The translations under genes and the position numbers were made by a program. From Alphaproteobacteria bacterium (GTDB taxonomy: Bacteria > Pseudomonadota > Alphaproteobacteria > Micropepsales > Micropepsaceae), in the NCBI GenBank assembly GCA_017307355.1, contig JAFKFG010000009.1:99975-163974 (forward strand): a stretch of DNA of 64,000 nucleotides. The letters run 5' to 3'. Positions 17,096 through 25,728 of the stretch are shown piece after piece (the first letter of the stretch is position 1; the number at the start of each line of letters is the position of its first letter). The notes under the pieces were generated by a model. That model saw nothing but the letters and a program-made list of their open reading frames with translations. It ran no database searches and was not told the origin of the DNA.

Positions 17096-17145
17096 CTTCC
17101 TAAAGTCTTCCTATCGCCGGTTTGCTTCTTCCTAAAATTTTCCTA
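17096..17145. promoter_or_regulatory. 18-bp direct repeat in the hemerythrin/PNPOx divergent promoter
   Basis: CTTCCTAAAGTCTTCCTA (17096-17113) and CTTCCTAAAATTTTCCTA (17128-17145) differ at two positions and lie 32 bp apart, three helical turns. Each copy itself contains two CTTCCTA-like units. It is a candidate operator for both flanking transcripts. Confidence 0.5.
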
Positions 17146-17174
17146 CCCTCGCGGAAAACAAGGGCGCCTTCAGC

Positions 17175-17669
17175 TTGGATTGCGTGATCGATCGCGAATT
17201 GGCGGCTTTTCTGGAGCGGCCGGTGATGCTGGTGACGGCGCTGCGGCACGGCGGCGGCAAGGCCGCCATCGCGCGCGGCATGGGCGTGCGGCTGAGCCCC
17301 GGCCGCAACCTTGTCGACCTGCTGGTTTCGCGCGCCCAATGGCCGAAGGCCGTGGAGCATCTGGAGCCGGGCGCGCCCATCGCGCTCACCGCCTGCGACC
17401 CCACCGACTACACCACCTTCCAGATCAAGGGACGGCTTCTATCGTGCGCCGATGCCGAAGAAGCAGATCTGATTTTGGGGGCGGCCTATCGCGCGCGGAT
17501 CTTCGCGCATCTGAAAACCTTAGGCGTAGAGGACCGGCAGATCGGCTGCTGGCTCACCGCCGAAGATCTGGTGCGCCTGCGCTTTGCGCCTCAGTCGGTT
17601 TTCCACCAGACGCCGGGCGCGGCGGCGGGCGCGATGCGGGCAGCGGCATCCGAAAGCCCGCTTCCATGA
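17175..17669 (+). CDS. Flavin/PNPOx-like split-barrel protein
   Basis: The 164-residue protein resembles the FMN-binding split barrel of the pyridoxamine-phosphate-oxidase superfamily: MLVTALR strand, SPGRNLVDLLVSR, then ALTACDPTDYTTFQIKGRLLS. The cofactor and substrate are unknown. Start codons are non-ATG: TTG at 17175, GTG at 17184; no good ribosome site precedes either, so the beginning is uncertain. The stop overlaps the next gene's ATG (ATGA), giving translational coupling. It probably works with the downstream split-barrel/GAF protein. Confidence 0.68.
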   Translation: MDCVIDRELAAFLERPVMLVTALRHGGGKAAIARGMGVRLSPGRNLVDLLVSRAQWPKAVEHLEPGAPIALTACDPTDYTTFQIKGRLLSCADAEEADLILGAAYRARIFAHLKTLGVEDRQIGCWLTAEDLVRLRFAPQSVFHQTPGAAAGAMRAAASESPLP

Positions 17670-19000
17670 TCGCGCTGGACGATATCCGCGATTGTTTCGA
17701 AGGGGTGATCCCGTCAGTGATCGCCACCCTGGATGGCGCCGGCATTCCCAATGTCAGCTATCTGTCGCAAGTGCATCTGGTGGATGCCGAGCATGTCGCG
17801 CTGTCGAACCAGTTCTTTTCCAAGACCAAGCGCAATGTCGAGGAAACCGGGCACGCCACGCTTTTGGTGGTCGATGGGCGCAACGGCGACCAGTATGAGA
17901 TGGATCTTCTTTTCCAGGGCGCCAGCAGCGAAGGCGGCGCCTTCGACCGCATCGCCACGCATCTGAAAGCCTCCGAAGCGCCCGAAGGCCAAGGCATTGC
18001 CTGGCACCTGCGCAGCGCCGACATTTATCGCGTGCTGGATTGCCGTCCGGTTCCCAATCCGCCCGATGTGCCGCCCGCGCCGGCCGATTGGGCGGAGCGG
18101 GACGCGCTGGCCGCGGCGGCGCGGCTTTGCGCCCGCATGGCGCGCGAAACCGATCCCGATCCGATGCTGGATTTGGCCTTGGATGGACTGACAGGCGCTT
18201 TGGGTTTTTCCCATGCGATGCTGCTGGTTCTGGACGAGCGCGGCAAACAGCTCACCACCTTGGGCAGCCGCGGCTATGCGATGGGCGGCGTGGGTTCCGA
18301 AGTGGCGCTGGGCGAAGGCGCCATCGGCGTGGCGGCGGCACAAGGCTGCACCGTCCGGCTTTGCGACATGAGCCGGGGACGGCGTTTCGCGGCGGCGGTC
18401 AGGGCCACCGGCGGCGTGGATGCGATGCGCAGCATTCCCCTGCCCGGCCTCGCCGATCCGCAAAGCCAGCTTGCCGTGCCTCTGATCAGCATGGGCAAAG
18501 TGCGCGGCGTGTTGTTCGCCGAAGATGCCGGGCGCTTTCGTTTCCGCCAGAGCGAAGAAGACGCGCTGGTGACGATCGCGTCCCAGCTTGCCGCCTCGCT
18601 GCGCCTGTCGGAATTGGAGAATGCCGGCACGCCGCCCAAGATGAATCCGCCGGCGCCCCCGCAGGGCCCGCAATTCCATGTCCGCTATCACAATTTCGAC
18701 GATAGCCTCTTCATCGACGGCAATTATGTGATCAAGGGCGTTCCCGGCCGGCTGCTGCTTCATTTCCTCCAGGCCCATGCGGAAAGCGGCCGCACCGATT
18801 TCACCAATCGCGAACTCAGACTGGACGCAACATTGCGGTTGCCCGACCTGAAGGACAATTTGGAGACGCGGTTGATCCTGCTGCGGCGTCGCCTGGCCGA
18901 AAAGAATTTGCCGGTTCAACTCGTCCGCCCCGGCCGCGGTCATATCCGGTTGGAATTGTCCGGCGCACCGAAGCTGGAAATCATGTCCGGCACGCCCTGA
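17666..19000 (+). CDS. PNPOx split barrel - GAF - C-terminal winged-helix-like fusion protein
   Basis: The 444-residue cytoplasmic protein has three parts. Residues 1-120 form a second split-barrel domain (IPNVSYLSQVHLVD, QYEMDLLFQGA). Residues about 150-320 form a GAF sensor domain (LGFSHAMLLVLDERGK, VPLISMGKVRGVLFAED). Residues about 335-440 look like a winged-helix or OmpR-type C-terminal domain (FDDSLFIDGNYVIKG, FTNRELRLDA, RLILLRRRLAEK). This reads as a flavin- or haem-linked sensor with a DNA-binding or effector end; that function is inference. The start at 17666 overlaps the previous gene; a frame open from 17015 is not coding upstream of that. Confidence 0.76.
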   Translation: MIALDDIRDCFEGVIPSVIATLDGAGIPNVSYLSQVHLVDAEHVALSNQFFSKTKRNVEETGHATLLVVDGRNGDQYEMDLLFQGASSEGGAFDRIATHLKASEAPEGQGIAWHLRSADIYRVLDCRPVPNPPDVPPAPADWAERDALAAAARLCARMARETDPDPMLDLALDGLTGALGFSHAMLLVLDERGKQLTTLGSRGYAMGGVGSEVALGEGAIGVAAAQGCTVRLCDMSRGRRFAAAVRATGGVDAMRSIPLPGLADPQSQLAVPLISMGKVRGVLFAEDAGRFRFRQSEEDALVTIASQLAASLRLSELENAGTPPKMNPPAPPQGPQFHVRYHNFDDSLFIDGNYVIKGVPGRLLLHFLQAHAESGRTDFTNRELRLDATLRLPDLKDNLETRLILLRRRLAEKNLPVQLVRPGRGHIRLELSGAPKLEIMSGTP

Positions 19001-19214
19001 TAATGCTGCGCCGCAAAAGAAACGGAGAAATGTTTCGCCTTGAAAGACGGACAAAGCGGCTTAACTCTATGGCCATGAAAACCCCACGCGAGACGTTCCG
19101 CGCGAGCCGCACCCACGCAGGCCATTAGCCGGGCGCCGTAACGCGGTGCCCGGTGATCCGATCCTCATTCATCGGGCATTGCGCGCAAAGCGCCGCCCCT
19201 TAACAGAGGTCTGC

Positions 19215-19592
19215 ATGCGCCAGCCCGACATTTTCATCGCCCAGTCCCCGCAGAAGACGTTAAAGAAACTGATCGCGGAAGCATTCCGCCGGAAGGATCG
19301 CATCGCACCGTTCCTCAGTGCGGAAGTGCGGCGGGCGGCCATTCGCGATGACAGCGCGTTGCCCGACAATGCGGTCGCCCCCGGCCGCGGCGTGAGCTAT
19401 CAGCTCGACTGGAACACGCCCACCGCCTATCGCACCCTGGTCTATCCGGAAAATTATGCGGACTCGCAGACGCAGATCTCGCTGCTCTCGCCCATCGGCA
19501 CGGCGCTGCTGGGCCTGAGAGCGGGCGACCAGATGCATGTCTTCCTGCCCGATACCGGCTTTCACAAGCTGCATGTGGTTGGGGTGAAATAA
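19215..19592 (+). CDS. Rnk/GreA-GreB C-terminal domain protein
   Basis: The 125-residue protein has the C-terminal domain shared by Rnk and Gre factors, with LVYPENYADSQTQISLLSPIG (ends quoted short), GTALLGLRAGDQM and a final beta strand LHVVGV. Rnk-type proteins bind RNA polymerase at the secondary channel; the N-terminal coiled coil of GreA is missing. The start at 19215 follows an AGAGGTC site; a longer frame from 19146 is possible. About 210 bp upstream (19001-19214) shows no other feature. Confidence 0.82.
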   Translation: MRQPDIFIAQSPQKTLKKLIAEAFRRKDRIAPFLSAEVRRAAIRDDSALPDNAVAPGRGVSYQLDWNTPTAYRTLVYPENYADSQTQISLLSPIGTALLGLRAGDQMHVFLPDTGFHKLHVVGVK

Positions 19593-19621
19593 GCGCTCGG
19601 CCGCAATGCTGATGACGTTGT

Positions 19622-19798
19622 GGAAGGGCGCCGACTCGGGCCGCTGACGCGGCCCTCACTGGCGCTCAGTTTTTGTAAGCTCGCTGCGCTCGCGAATTCG
19701 TTTTCCCACGCCGCTCGCAATTTAACGGAAGGGCGCCGACTCGGGCCGCTGACGCGGCCCTCACTGGCGCTCAGTTTTTGTAAGCTCGCTGCGCTCGC
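19622..19798. repeat. 72-bp perfect direct repeat, two copies 105 bp apart
   Basis: Copies at 19622-19693 and 19727-19798 are identical over 72 bp, starting GGAAGGGCGCCGACTCGGGC and ending CTCGCTGCGCTCGC. Each contains an inverted repeat (CCGCTGACGCGG region and GCGAGC arms). They sit immediately before the 3' end of the minus-strand tRNA-Arg. It looks like a recent local duplication of an intergenic element. Confidence 0.85.
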
Positions 19799-19808
19799 TA
19801 ACAAAAAC

Positions 19809-19885
19809 TGGCGCGCCCGAAAGGATTCGAACCTCTGACCCCCAGATTCGTAGTCTGGTGCTCTATCCAGCTGAGCTACGGGCGC
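19809..19885 (-). tRNA. tRNA-Arg (anticodon ACG), CCA encoded
   Basis: On the minus strand the 77-nt sequence runs GCGCCCG...CGGGCGC with discriminator G and an encoded CCA. D arm GCTC/GAGC, anticodon arm CCAGA-CTACGAA-TCTGG and T arm AGAGG-TTCGAAT-CCTTT are all intact. Anticodon ACG reads CGU/CGC/CGA after inosine modification. The tRNA's 3' end is next to a 72-bp direct repeat, but no integrase or attachment duplication was seen. Confidence 0.97.
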
Positions 19886-20191
19886 GTGCCGACGGCGAAG
19901 GGCGCAGAACCTATTGAGGACGCTCCATAAAGGCAAGCGCGGCGGCGGCTTTGGCCGCGACCTCACGCCGCTGGCCGTTTCGCGGGCCTTCCGGGGGCCG
20001 GATTGCCGCCAAGTCCTCACGATGATTGTGTAAAATGGCGAAAGCGGGCCCCCATGCCCTTGTCCGCCCTCGTGGGCCTCGTTAAGACTAAACTCCCGCG
20101 TCTTGGCTGGCGGGCGTCGGCCAGGCGCGTTGGGGTTGAATGCGTGCCGCCCCCCTTTTCTGGGGCAGGGGCGCCGGCAGCGGAGAGCAGA
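19886..20191. other. Intergenic, 306 bp, nothing recognised
   Basis: The stretch between the tRNA and the lipoprotein gene has no convincing reading frame, hairpin with T-run, or known motif. It probably holds promoters for both directions. A long open frame on plus from 20003 lacks a ribosome site and its first 63 residues are atypical. Confidence 0.4.
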
Positions 20192-21355
20192 ATGAGGGGA
20201 ATTCCAGCCAAACGAGGCCTTAAATCGGGCCTTCTTCTGGCATGCGTGCTGACCGCTGGCCTGGGCCTGAGCGCCTGCGCCGAGATCGATAATATGTTCG
20301 AGGATGGCGGCAGCGACATGGCCGCGTCCGACGCCGCGGCACCGGCCGCCGCCGATGCCGGCGCCATGCCGGCCCCGTCCGCCAATCTGCCGCCGCCTGC
20401 GGCGGGGGGCGGGATTGCCCCGGTCGCCACCATCACCCCGGTCACCATCGAATCCGGCCCGGATACCGGCACCCAGGTCAACAAGACCATTCAGACCCTC
20501 CGGTCCCAGGTCGCGGGCCTGGAAGGCAAGCTGGGCGCCAATGCCCAGCGCCTGGCGGATTTGCGCAACAATGGCGCGGGCGCCGCGACCGCCTATCAGG
20601 AATCCAAGGCGCGCATCACCGCTCGCCTGCAGATCGGCACCACCAAGGGCAATCCCGAACTGGTGAGCGAATGGAATTCCGCCCAGGCTTCGCTCGACAC
20701 CGTGTCGGCCAACATCAATCAGCTGAGCGCTCTGGGCACCGACGTGACCGGCGATTCCTCCACCGCCCATTTCGCGCTGGACCAGATCAGCGCCACCTTC
20801 AATGTCTCGGGCGCGGTGGATGAAGATCATCGCCAGCTGCAATTGCTGGAAGACGAAACCAACCAGACCATCGTCTTGATCGACCGACTGCTCAAGGAAG
20901 TGTCCGACAATGTGCAGCGTCAGACCGCCTATGTCGCCAACGAGCGCAGCAACCTCGCGATCCTGTCCAATTCGATCAAGAGCGGCGAGCTTTATGGCGG
21001 CACGCCGGGCCTGACCGCGGCGGCGGCCAGCAATAATCTGCAATTCGCCTCCAGCGGCACGCCCCTGGTGGTGGTGCGCTTCGACCGTCCCAATGTCGAT
21101 TATCAGCAGGTTTTATACGCGGCGTTGAATCAGGCGCTGCAGTCGCGTCCCAACGCCAATTTCCAGGTGGTGGCAGTGTCGCCCACCCGCGGCAATGCCG
21201 CCTCGGTGCAGATGGCCCAGACCACGGCGCGGCGCCATGCCCAGGACGTGATGCGCTCCATGACCGATATGGGCGTGCCCGCCTCGCGGATGAATGTGGC
21301 CTCGTCCACCGATCCGGCGGCGGCTTCCAGCGAAGTGCGCGTCTTTATTCGATAG
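20192..21355 (+). CDS. Outer-membrane lipoprotein with coiled coil and OmpA-like C-terminus
   Basis: The 387-residue protein has a lipoprotein signal with lipobox LSAC near residues 26-29. A Pro/Ala-rich region follows (about 42-75), then long helices (about 90-270) rich in Gln, Ala and Asn, suggesting coiled coil. The last 100 residues start VVVRFDRPNVDYQQVLYAAL and contain ARRHAQDVMRSMTDMGVPASRM, which has the look of an OmpA/peptidoglycan-binding fold; that assignment is tentative. The start at 20192 has a GGAGAG site. Downstream is a bidirectional terminator. Confidence 0.8.
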   Translation: MRGIPAKRGLKSGLLLACVLTAGLGLSACAEIDNMFEDGGSDMAASDAAAPAAADAGAMPAPSANLPPPAAGGGIAPVATITPVTIESGPDTGTQVNKTIQTLRSQVAGLEGKLGANAQRLADLRNNGAGAATAYQESKARITARLQIGTTKGNPELVSEWNSAQASLDTVSANINQLSALGTDVTGDSSTAHFALDQISATFNVSGAVDEDHRQLQLLEDETNQTIVLIDRLLKEVSDNVQRQTAYVANERSNLAILSNSIKSGELYGGTPGLTAAAASNNLQFASSGTPLVVVRFDRPNVDYQQVLYAALNQALQSRPNANFQVVAVSPTRGNAASVQMAQTTARRHAQDVMRSMTDMGVPASRMNVASSTDPAAASSEVRVFIR

Positions 21356-21447
21356 AGCCGGAGCGTCGCCCAGGAAAAGTGTGAGCGGCGGCTCACGGGT
21401 GAAGCAAATATATGACGCGAACGGTTTTCCGTCCGGGCGCGCGGCCA

Positions 21448-21484
21448 TAAAAAAAGAGCCCGCCCTTACCGGCGGGCTTTTTTG
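21448..21484. terminator. Bidirectional intrinsic terminator
   Basis: The stem GCCCGCC/GGCGGGC is flanked by A7 on the left and T7 on the right, so it can end both the lipoprotein transcript (plus) and the tam transcript (minus). Confidence 0.9.
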
Positions 21485-21487
21485 TTT

Positions 21488-22252
21488 TCAGGATTTGATC
21501 GCCACCACGAACAGACGCTGAAACGGAAACAAGGTGGCGCCGTCGGCACGGCGCGGATAGGCCGCGTTCAGCTTTGCTTTGTAAGCCGCGATGAAGGCGG
21601 CGCGCTCCGCCTCGTCCAGCGCCTGCACATAGGGACGCAGTGCCGTTCCGGAGACCCAGCGATACACCGCATCGTCGCCTTCCATCACTTGAAGATATTC
21701 GGTCTGCCAGATGTCGAGCGCGGACGCGTGCGGCCTCAGGATGTCGTAATAAAGCGCCGGCATGCCCCGCTCTGTCTCGCGGATACCCGCCAGCTTCGCC
21801 TTCCAGCGCGGATCGGCCGCCGTCTCCCACAAAAGAACGTGGCTGGGCGCGTTGAAATTCACCGGCACCTGAAAAGCAAAGACGCCGCCCGGCTTCACAA
21901 ACGACATCAGCCGGGGGAACAGGGCGGCCTGGTCCGGCACCCATTGGAAGGTGGCGTTGGAGAAAATCACGTCATAGGGCACCGCCGGGGCCCAGCTGGC
22001 GAGGTCCGCCAGGACCCAGCCGGCCGGCACGCCGCTGGCCTGGGCCTGGGTCAGCATTTCGGCGGAACTGTCCAGCCCTTCCAGCCCGGCCCCCGGCCAG
22101 CGGGCGGCCAAAAGAGCGGTGGAATTGCCGGGGCCGCAGCCCAGATCGATCACTCGGGCGGGATTTTCGGCGGGAACCCGCGCCAGCAGGTCGGCGGCGG
22201 GCCGGGTCCGCTGGTCGGCAAAGGCCAGATAAGTGCCCGGATTCCAGGTCAT
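21488..22252 (-). CDS. tam: Trans-aconitate 2-methyltransferase-like SAM methyltransferase
   Basis: The 254-residue protein starts MTWNPGTYLAFADQRTRPA, the typical Tam beginning, and has the SAM motif VIDLGCGPGNSTALLA (about residues 35-50), then NATFQWVPDQ and a LDEAERAAF region near the C-terminus. It would methylate the carboxylate of trans-aconitate, protecting aconitase. The start at 22252 fits the family; an upstream frame to 22390 overlaps rpmH antisense and is not convincing. It is convergent with the lipoprotein gene and divergent from rpmH. Confidence 0.9.
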   Translation of the reverse strand: MTWNPGTYLAFADQRTRPAADLLARVPAENPARVIDLGCGPGNSTALLAARWPGAGLEGLDSSAEMLTQAQASGVPAGWVLADLASWAPAVPYDVIFSNATFQWVPDQAALFPRLMSFVKPGGVFAFQVPVNFNAPSHVLLWETAADPRWKAKLAGIRETERGMPALYYDILRPHASALDIWQTEYLQVMEGDDAVYRWVSGTALRPYVQALDEAERAAFIAAYKAKLNAAYPRRADGATLFPFQRLFVVAIKS

Positions 22253-22379
22253 GGCGCCCAGCTTTAGGCTCAAACCCTTGTTCCAGCGATTGTTATTTAA
22301 TTGCAGGCGCTGGGCACGGGCGGTTGACAGAGCCGGCCGGGAGCCATAGAAACCGCGCTCTTTTTCGCCAGAGGACGCC

Positions 22380-22514
22380 ATGAAGCGCACCTATCAGCCG
22401 AGCAAAATCGTGCGCAAGCGCCGCCACGGCTTCCGTTCGCGCATGGCGACTGCGGGTGGCCGCAAGGTCCTGGCCCGCCGCCGTGCCCATGGCCGCAAGA
22501 AACTCTCCGCCTGA
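22380..22514 (+). CDS. rpmH: 50S ribosomal protein L34
   Basis: The 44-residue protein [18 protein letters not shown]... ends [12 protein letters not shown], with the expected basic composition and length. It is the first gene of the rpmH-rnpA-yidD-yidC-engB cluster. A ribosome site AGAGGA precedes the ATG at 22380. Its 3' end overlaps the rnpA frame. Confidence 0.98.
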   Translation: MKRTYQPSKIVRKRRHGFRSRMATAGGRKVLARRRAHGRKKLSA

Positions 22515-22917
22515 TTCTTCCGGCGCGGCTTCTGGGCTGCGCATCGATCGTTTACGCAAACGCGCCGATTTCCTGGCCGCGGCCCGGCATATGCGCCGCG
22601 TCTGCGGCGCCGTGACCCTGGAAATGGCGCCCACGCCGCCGGACCAGATCCACGGCCCCCAAACCATGCGCCTGGGTTTCACCGCCAGCAAAAAGATCGG
22701 CAATGCGGTGGCGCGCAACCGCGCCAAGCGCCGGCTGCGGGCTGCGGCCTATCAGCTGCTTCCCCTTTCAGGGCGCCCCGGCCATGACTATGTTCTGGTC
22801 GCCCGCGCGGGCATTCTGGTCCGCGATTTTGCCGCTTTGAAAGATGATATCGCCGAGGCGGCGCGGGCCGCGCATCGGAAACTGGATGCCCAATCCGCGG
22901 ACCTGAGGAAGTTATGA
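22489..22917 (+). CDS. rnpA: Ribonuclease P protein component
   Basis: The 142-residue basic protein has the RNase P motif [11 protein letters not shown] (about residues 73-83) preceded by [11 protein letters not shown], and the [13 protein letters not shown]-terminal segment. It binds M1 RNA and helps process tRNA 5' ends. The start is put at the ATG at 22489 inside the rpmH end; no start nearer to the conserved LRKR region is available. Overlap with rpmH and with yidD (4 bp) is typical of this cluster. Confidence 0.94.
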   Translation: MAARNSPPDSSGAASGLRIDRLRKRADFLAAARHMRRVCGAVTLEMAPTPPDQIHGPQTMRLGFTASKKIGNAVARNRAKRRLRAAAYQLLPLSGRPGHDYVLVARAGILVRDFAALKDDIAEAARAAHRKLDAQSADLRKL

Positions 22918-23165
22918 CGCGCCTTGTGATCTTTGCCCTCAGCGCGCCGATCCATTTCTATCGCCGCTTCATTTCGCCGCTCAGCCCGCCTTCCTGCCGG
23001 TTCCAACCCACCTGTTCGGCCTATGCGCTCGAAGCGATTCAGGCGCACGGGCCTGTGCGCGGGTTAGCCTTGGCGATCCGGCGCATCGCGCGCTGCCATC
23101 CCATCACCTGGCTCGGCGGCTCGTCCGGCTTCGATCCGGTTCCCCACAAACATCCTCACGCGTGA
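22914..23165 (+). CDS. yidD: Membrane protein insertion efficiency factor YidD
   Basis: The 83-residue protein has the YidD pattern [30 protein letters not shown] (split here), with Cys in SCRF and PTCS, then RRIARCHP and FDPVP. It is a small amphipathic protein that helps YidC. It overlaps rnpA by 4 bp and precedes yidC by 10 bp. Confidence 0.97.
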   Translation: MTRLVIFALSAPIHFYRRFISPLSPPSCRFQPTCSAYALEAIQAHGPVRGLALAIRRIARCHPITWLGGSSGFDPVPHKHPHA

Positions 23166-23175
23166 AAATCTTTCC

Positions 23176-24954
23176 ATGAACGGCAATCGCAATAACATGT
23201 TTCTCGCCATCGCCCTGTCGGCGATGGTGATCTTTGCCTGGCAGTATTTCGTGGTCACGCCGCAGATGAAGGCCGACCAGGCCCGCCAGGCGGAGCTGGC
23301 CAAGCAAGGGAAAAAGCAGCCGCAGGCCGCCCAGCCCGGCGCGGCGCCCGGCAATGTGCCCGGCATGCCCGGCGGCGCCGTCGTGCATATGTCGCGCGAA
23401 GCGGCGCTGAAGCAGAGCGGCGCCCGCGTGGCGATCGACAGCCCGCTGCTGGACGGCTCGATCGCGCTCAAGGGCGCCAAGCTCGACGATCTTCGCCTGA
23501 AGAAATATCACGAGACGCTGGATCCCAAGAGCGCGGAGATCGTGCTTTTGGCACCCAAGGGCACCGACTATCCTTATTACGCGCAGTTCGGCTGGATCGG
23601 AAAGAATGTGCCCACCGACCAGACCGTGTGGACGCAACAAGGCGAAGGCGCGCTGTCGCCCGGACATCCGGTGACCCTCACCTGGGACAATGGCCAGGGC
23701 CTCACTTTCACCCGCGTCATCGCGGTGGATGAGGAATATATGTTCAGCGTCACCGACAGCGTGAACAACACAAGCGGCCAGGCGCAGACGCTTTATCCCT
23801 TCGCCTATGTCGCGCGCGAAGGCGTGCCCAAGGAACAGACCAGCTGGGTGCTGCATCAGGGCTTTGTCGGCGTCGCCGACGGCAGCGAAGTCGATGCCAA
23901 ATATGACGACTTCAAGGAAGACGGCACTCCGCCCAAGACCTTCTCCTCTACCGGCGGCTGGGTCGGCATCACCGACAAATATTGGATGGCGGCCGTCATT
24001 CCGCCCCAGGGCGAGACTTATAACGGCGCTTATCTGGGCTCCAAGCTGGGCAATGACAAAGCCTATCAGGCCAATTATCGCCTCGGCGCGCGCATCGTGG
24101 CGGGCGGCGCCCAGGTACAGGTCAAGCATCAGCTTTTCGCCGGCGCCAAAGTGGTCGACATTCTGCGCGGTTATCAGAAATCGCAGAACATCGCGCGCTT
24201 TGACAAGGCGGTGGATTGGGGCTGGTTCTGGTTCCTCACCCAGCCCTTGTTCTGGCTGCTCGACATCTTCAACAAATTCATCGGCAATTTCGGCATCGCC
24301 ATCCTGATGCTGACGGTGGTGGTGAAGATCCTGTTCTTCCCCCTCGCCAATGCCTCGTTCAAATCCATGAGCCGGATGAAGAAAGTCCAGCCTTACATGG
24401 AAGAGATCAAAAAGGCGCACAAAGACGATCCGCAGCGCCAGCAGCAGGAAATGATGGCGCTGTACCGCCGCGAAAAGGTCAATCCGCTTACCGGCTGTCT
24501 GCCGATGCTGATCCAGATCCCGGTGTTCTTCTCGCTCTACAAGGTTCTGTTCGTCACCATCGAAATGCGCCAGGCGCCTTTCTATGGCTGGATCCACGAT
24601 TTGTCGGCGCCCGACCCCACCTCGATCCTCAATCTGTTCGGCCTTCTGCCCTATCACATCCCGGCCTTCATCCCGGCCTATCTGTCGATCGGCATCTGGC
24701 CGATCCTGATGGGCATCACCCAATTCGTTCAGACCAAGCTCAACCCCGCGCCGACCGATCCGGTGCAGGCCAAGATGTTCACCTTCATGCCGCTGATCTT
24801 CACCTTCATGTTCGCCACCTTCCCGGCGGGCCTGGTGATCTATTACACCTGGAACAATCTTCTCTCGGTGGCGCAGCAATATTACATCATGCGCAAAGAA
24901 GGCGTGGACGTGCATCTGTTCGAGAATCTGAAGCTCGCGAAAAAGAAAGCCTGA
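23176..24954 (+). CDS. yidC: Membrane protein insertase YidC
   Basis: The 592-residue protein has an N-terminal membrane anchor (about residues 7-26), a large periplasmic domain (about 60-350) and the conserved C-terminal hydrophobic core with five membrane segments. The core contains FFPLANASFKSMSRMKKVQP and KEVNPLTGCLPMLIQIP-like sequence (here KVNPLTGCLPMLIQIP). It inserts and folds inner-membrane proteins with or without SecYEG. The length is that of Gram-negative YidC. The neighbours yidD and engB are the usual ones. Confidence 0.98.
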   Translation: MNGNRNNMFLAIALSAMVIFAWQYFVVTPQMKADQARQAELAKQGKKQPQAAQPGAAPGNVPGMPGGAVVHMSREAALKQSGARVAIDSPLLDGSIALKGAKLDDLRLKKYHETLDPKSAEIVLLAPKGTDYPYYAQFGWIGKNVPTDQTVWTQQGEGALSPGHPVTLTWDNGQGLTFTRVIAVDEEYMFSVTDSVNNTSGQAQTLYPFAYVAREGVPKEQTSWVLHQGFVGVADGSEVDAKYDDFKEDGTPPKTFSSTGGWVGITDKYWMAAVIPPQGETYNGAYLGSKLGNDKAYQANYRLGARIVAGGAQVQVKHQLFAGAKVVDILRGYQKSQNIARFDKAVDWGWFWFLTQPLFWLLDIFNKFIGNFGIAILMLTVVVKILFFPLANASFKSMSRMKKVQPYMEEIKKAHKDDPQRQQQEMMALYRREKVNPLTGCLPMLIQIPVFFSLYKVLFVTIEMRQAPFYGWIHDLSAPDPTSILNLFGLLPYHIPAFIPAYLSIGIWPILMGITQFVQTKLNPAPTDPVQAKMFTFMPLIFTFMFATFPAGLVIYYTWNNLLSVAQQYYIMRKEGVDVHLFENLKLAKKKA

Positions 24955-24956
24955 CG

Positions 24957-25574
24957 GTGGGCGCGGATGCGGAATTCGCGCGCAAGCTGTTCGCCGGGCC
25001 TTGCGATTTTTTCTGGGGCACCGGCGACATCAACAGCATGCCGCCGGAAGGGCTGCCGGAAATCGCCTTTGTCGGGCGCTCCAACGCCGGCAAGTCGAGC
25101 CTGATCAACGCGCTCACCGGCCGCAAGACCGTGGCCCGGGTCAGTCACACGCCGGGCCGCACCCGCGAGATCAATTTCTTCAATCTCGGCGGCAAGCTGA
25201 ACCTGGTCGACCTGCCCGGCTATGGCTATGCCAAAGCGTCCAAGGAACTGGCCATGGAATGGCAGAACACCATTTTCGCCTATCTGGCCGGGCGCGCTTC
25301 GCTTCGCCGTGTGGCGCTTCTGATCGACAGCCGCCGGGGCGTGATGGACACCGACTTGGCGGTGATGGAATTGCTGGACCGCACCGCGGTCTCCTATGGG
25401 CTGGTTCTGACTAAGACGGACGAACTCAAGCCCGCTCAGGTGGAAGAGGCCCTCGCCGCCGCCGCCACCGAAGCGCGCCGCCACACCGCAGCATTAGAGG
25501 AAATTCACGCGACGTCGTCTCGCGACGGGGCCGGATTAACCGAACTGCGCTTGAGTTTGGCAGGTTTGACTTAG
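24957..25574 (+). CDS. engB: Ribosome biogenesis GTPase EngB/YsxC
   Basis: The 205-residue GTPase has G1 GRSNAGKSS, G3 DLPGYGYA and G4 TKTDE, with the TPGRTREINFF switch. EngB acts in late 50S assembly. The start is GTG at 24957, 2 bp after the yidC stop, giving MGADAEFARKLF; no better ATG is present before the G1 motif. The final 30 residues have the usual SSRDGAGLTELR G5 region. Confidence 0.96.
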   Translation: MGADAEFARKLFAGPCDFFWGTGDINSMPPEGLPEIAFVGRSNAGKSSLINALTGRKTVARVSHTPGRTREINFFNLGGKLNLVDLPGYGYAKASKELAMEWQNTIFAYLAGRASLRRVALLIDSRRGVMDTDLAVMELLDRTAVSYGLVLTKTDELKPAQVEEALAAAATEARRHTAALEEIHATSSRDGAGLTELRLSLAGLT

Positions 25575-25652
25575 CCCCCATCTGTCTTCCTCAGGTCAAG
25601 CCTTCGGAAGACATCTTCCCCCGTCAGGCCTTCGGCCACGGGGGAAGAAAGC
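25574..25652. repeat. Nested-hairpin intergenic repeat, copy B (inverted)
   Basis: It reads CCCCCATCTGTCTTCC, an inner hairpin with CTTCGGAAG and GACATCTTCCCCC, then CGTCAGGCCTTCGGCCACG and GGGGGAAGAAAG. It is copy A on the opposite strand, located between engB and argB. Confidence 0.75.
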
Positions 25653-25728
25653 CGGAGCTGGTTTCGAAAGGGTTGTCGGTTCGGCGCCAACCCGCGTATA
25701 AGGCGCTCGTTTTACCGGGCATTCCCAG

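Noticed and set aside
17015..17665. N-terminal extension of the PNPOx-GAF gene to 17015
   Set aside because: The extension overlaps the 17175-17669 gene in another frame and is Arg/Gly-rich without domain character.
19809..19885. Integrated element at the tRNA-Arg
   Set aside because: No integrase, no duplicated tRNA end and no phage-like genes on either side.
23104..24915. 603-codon minus-strand frame opposite yidC
   Set aside because: YidC is certain on plus; the antisense frame is His/Arg-rich with no motif.
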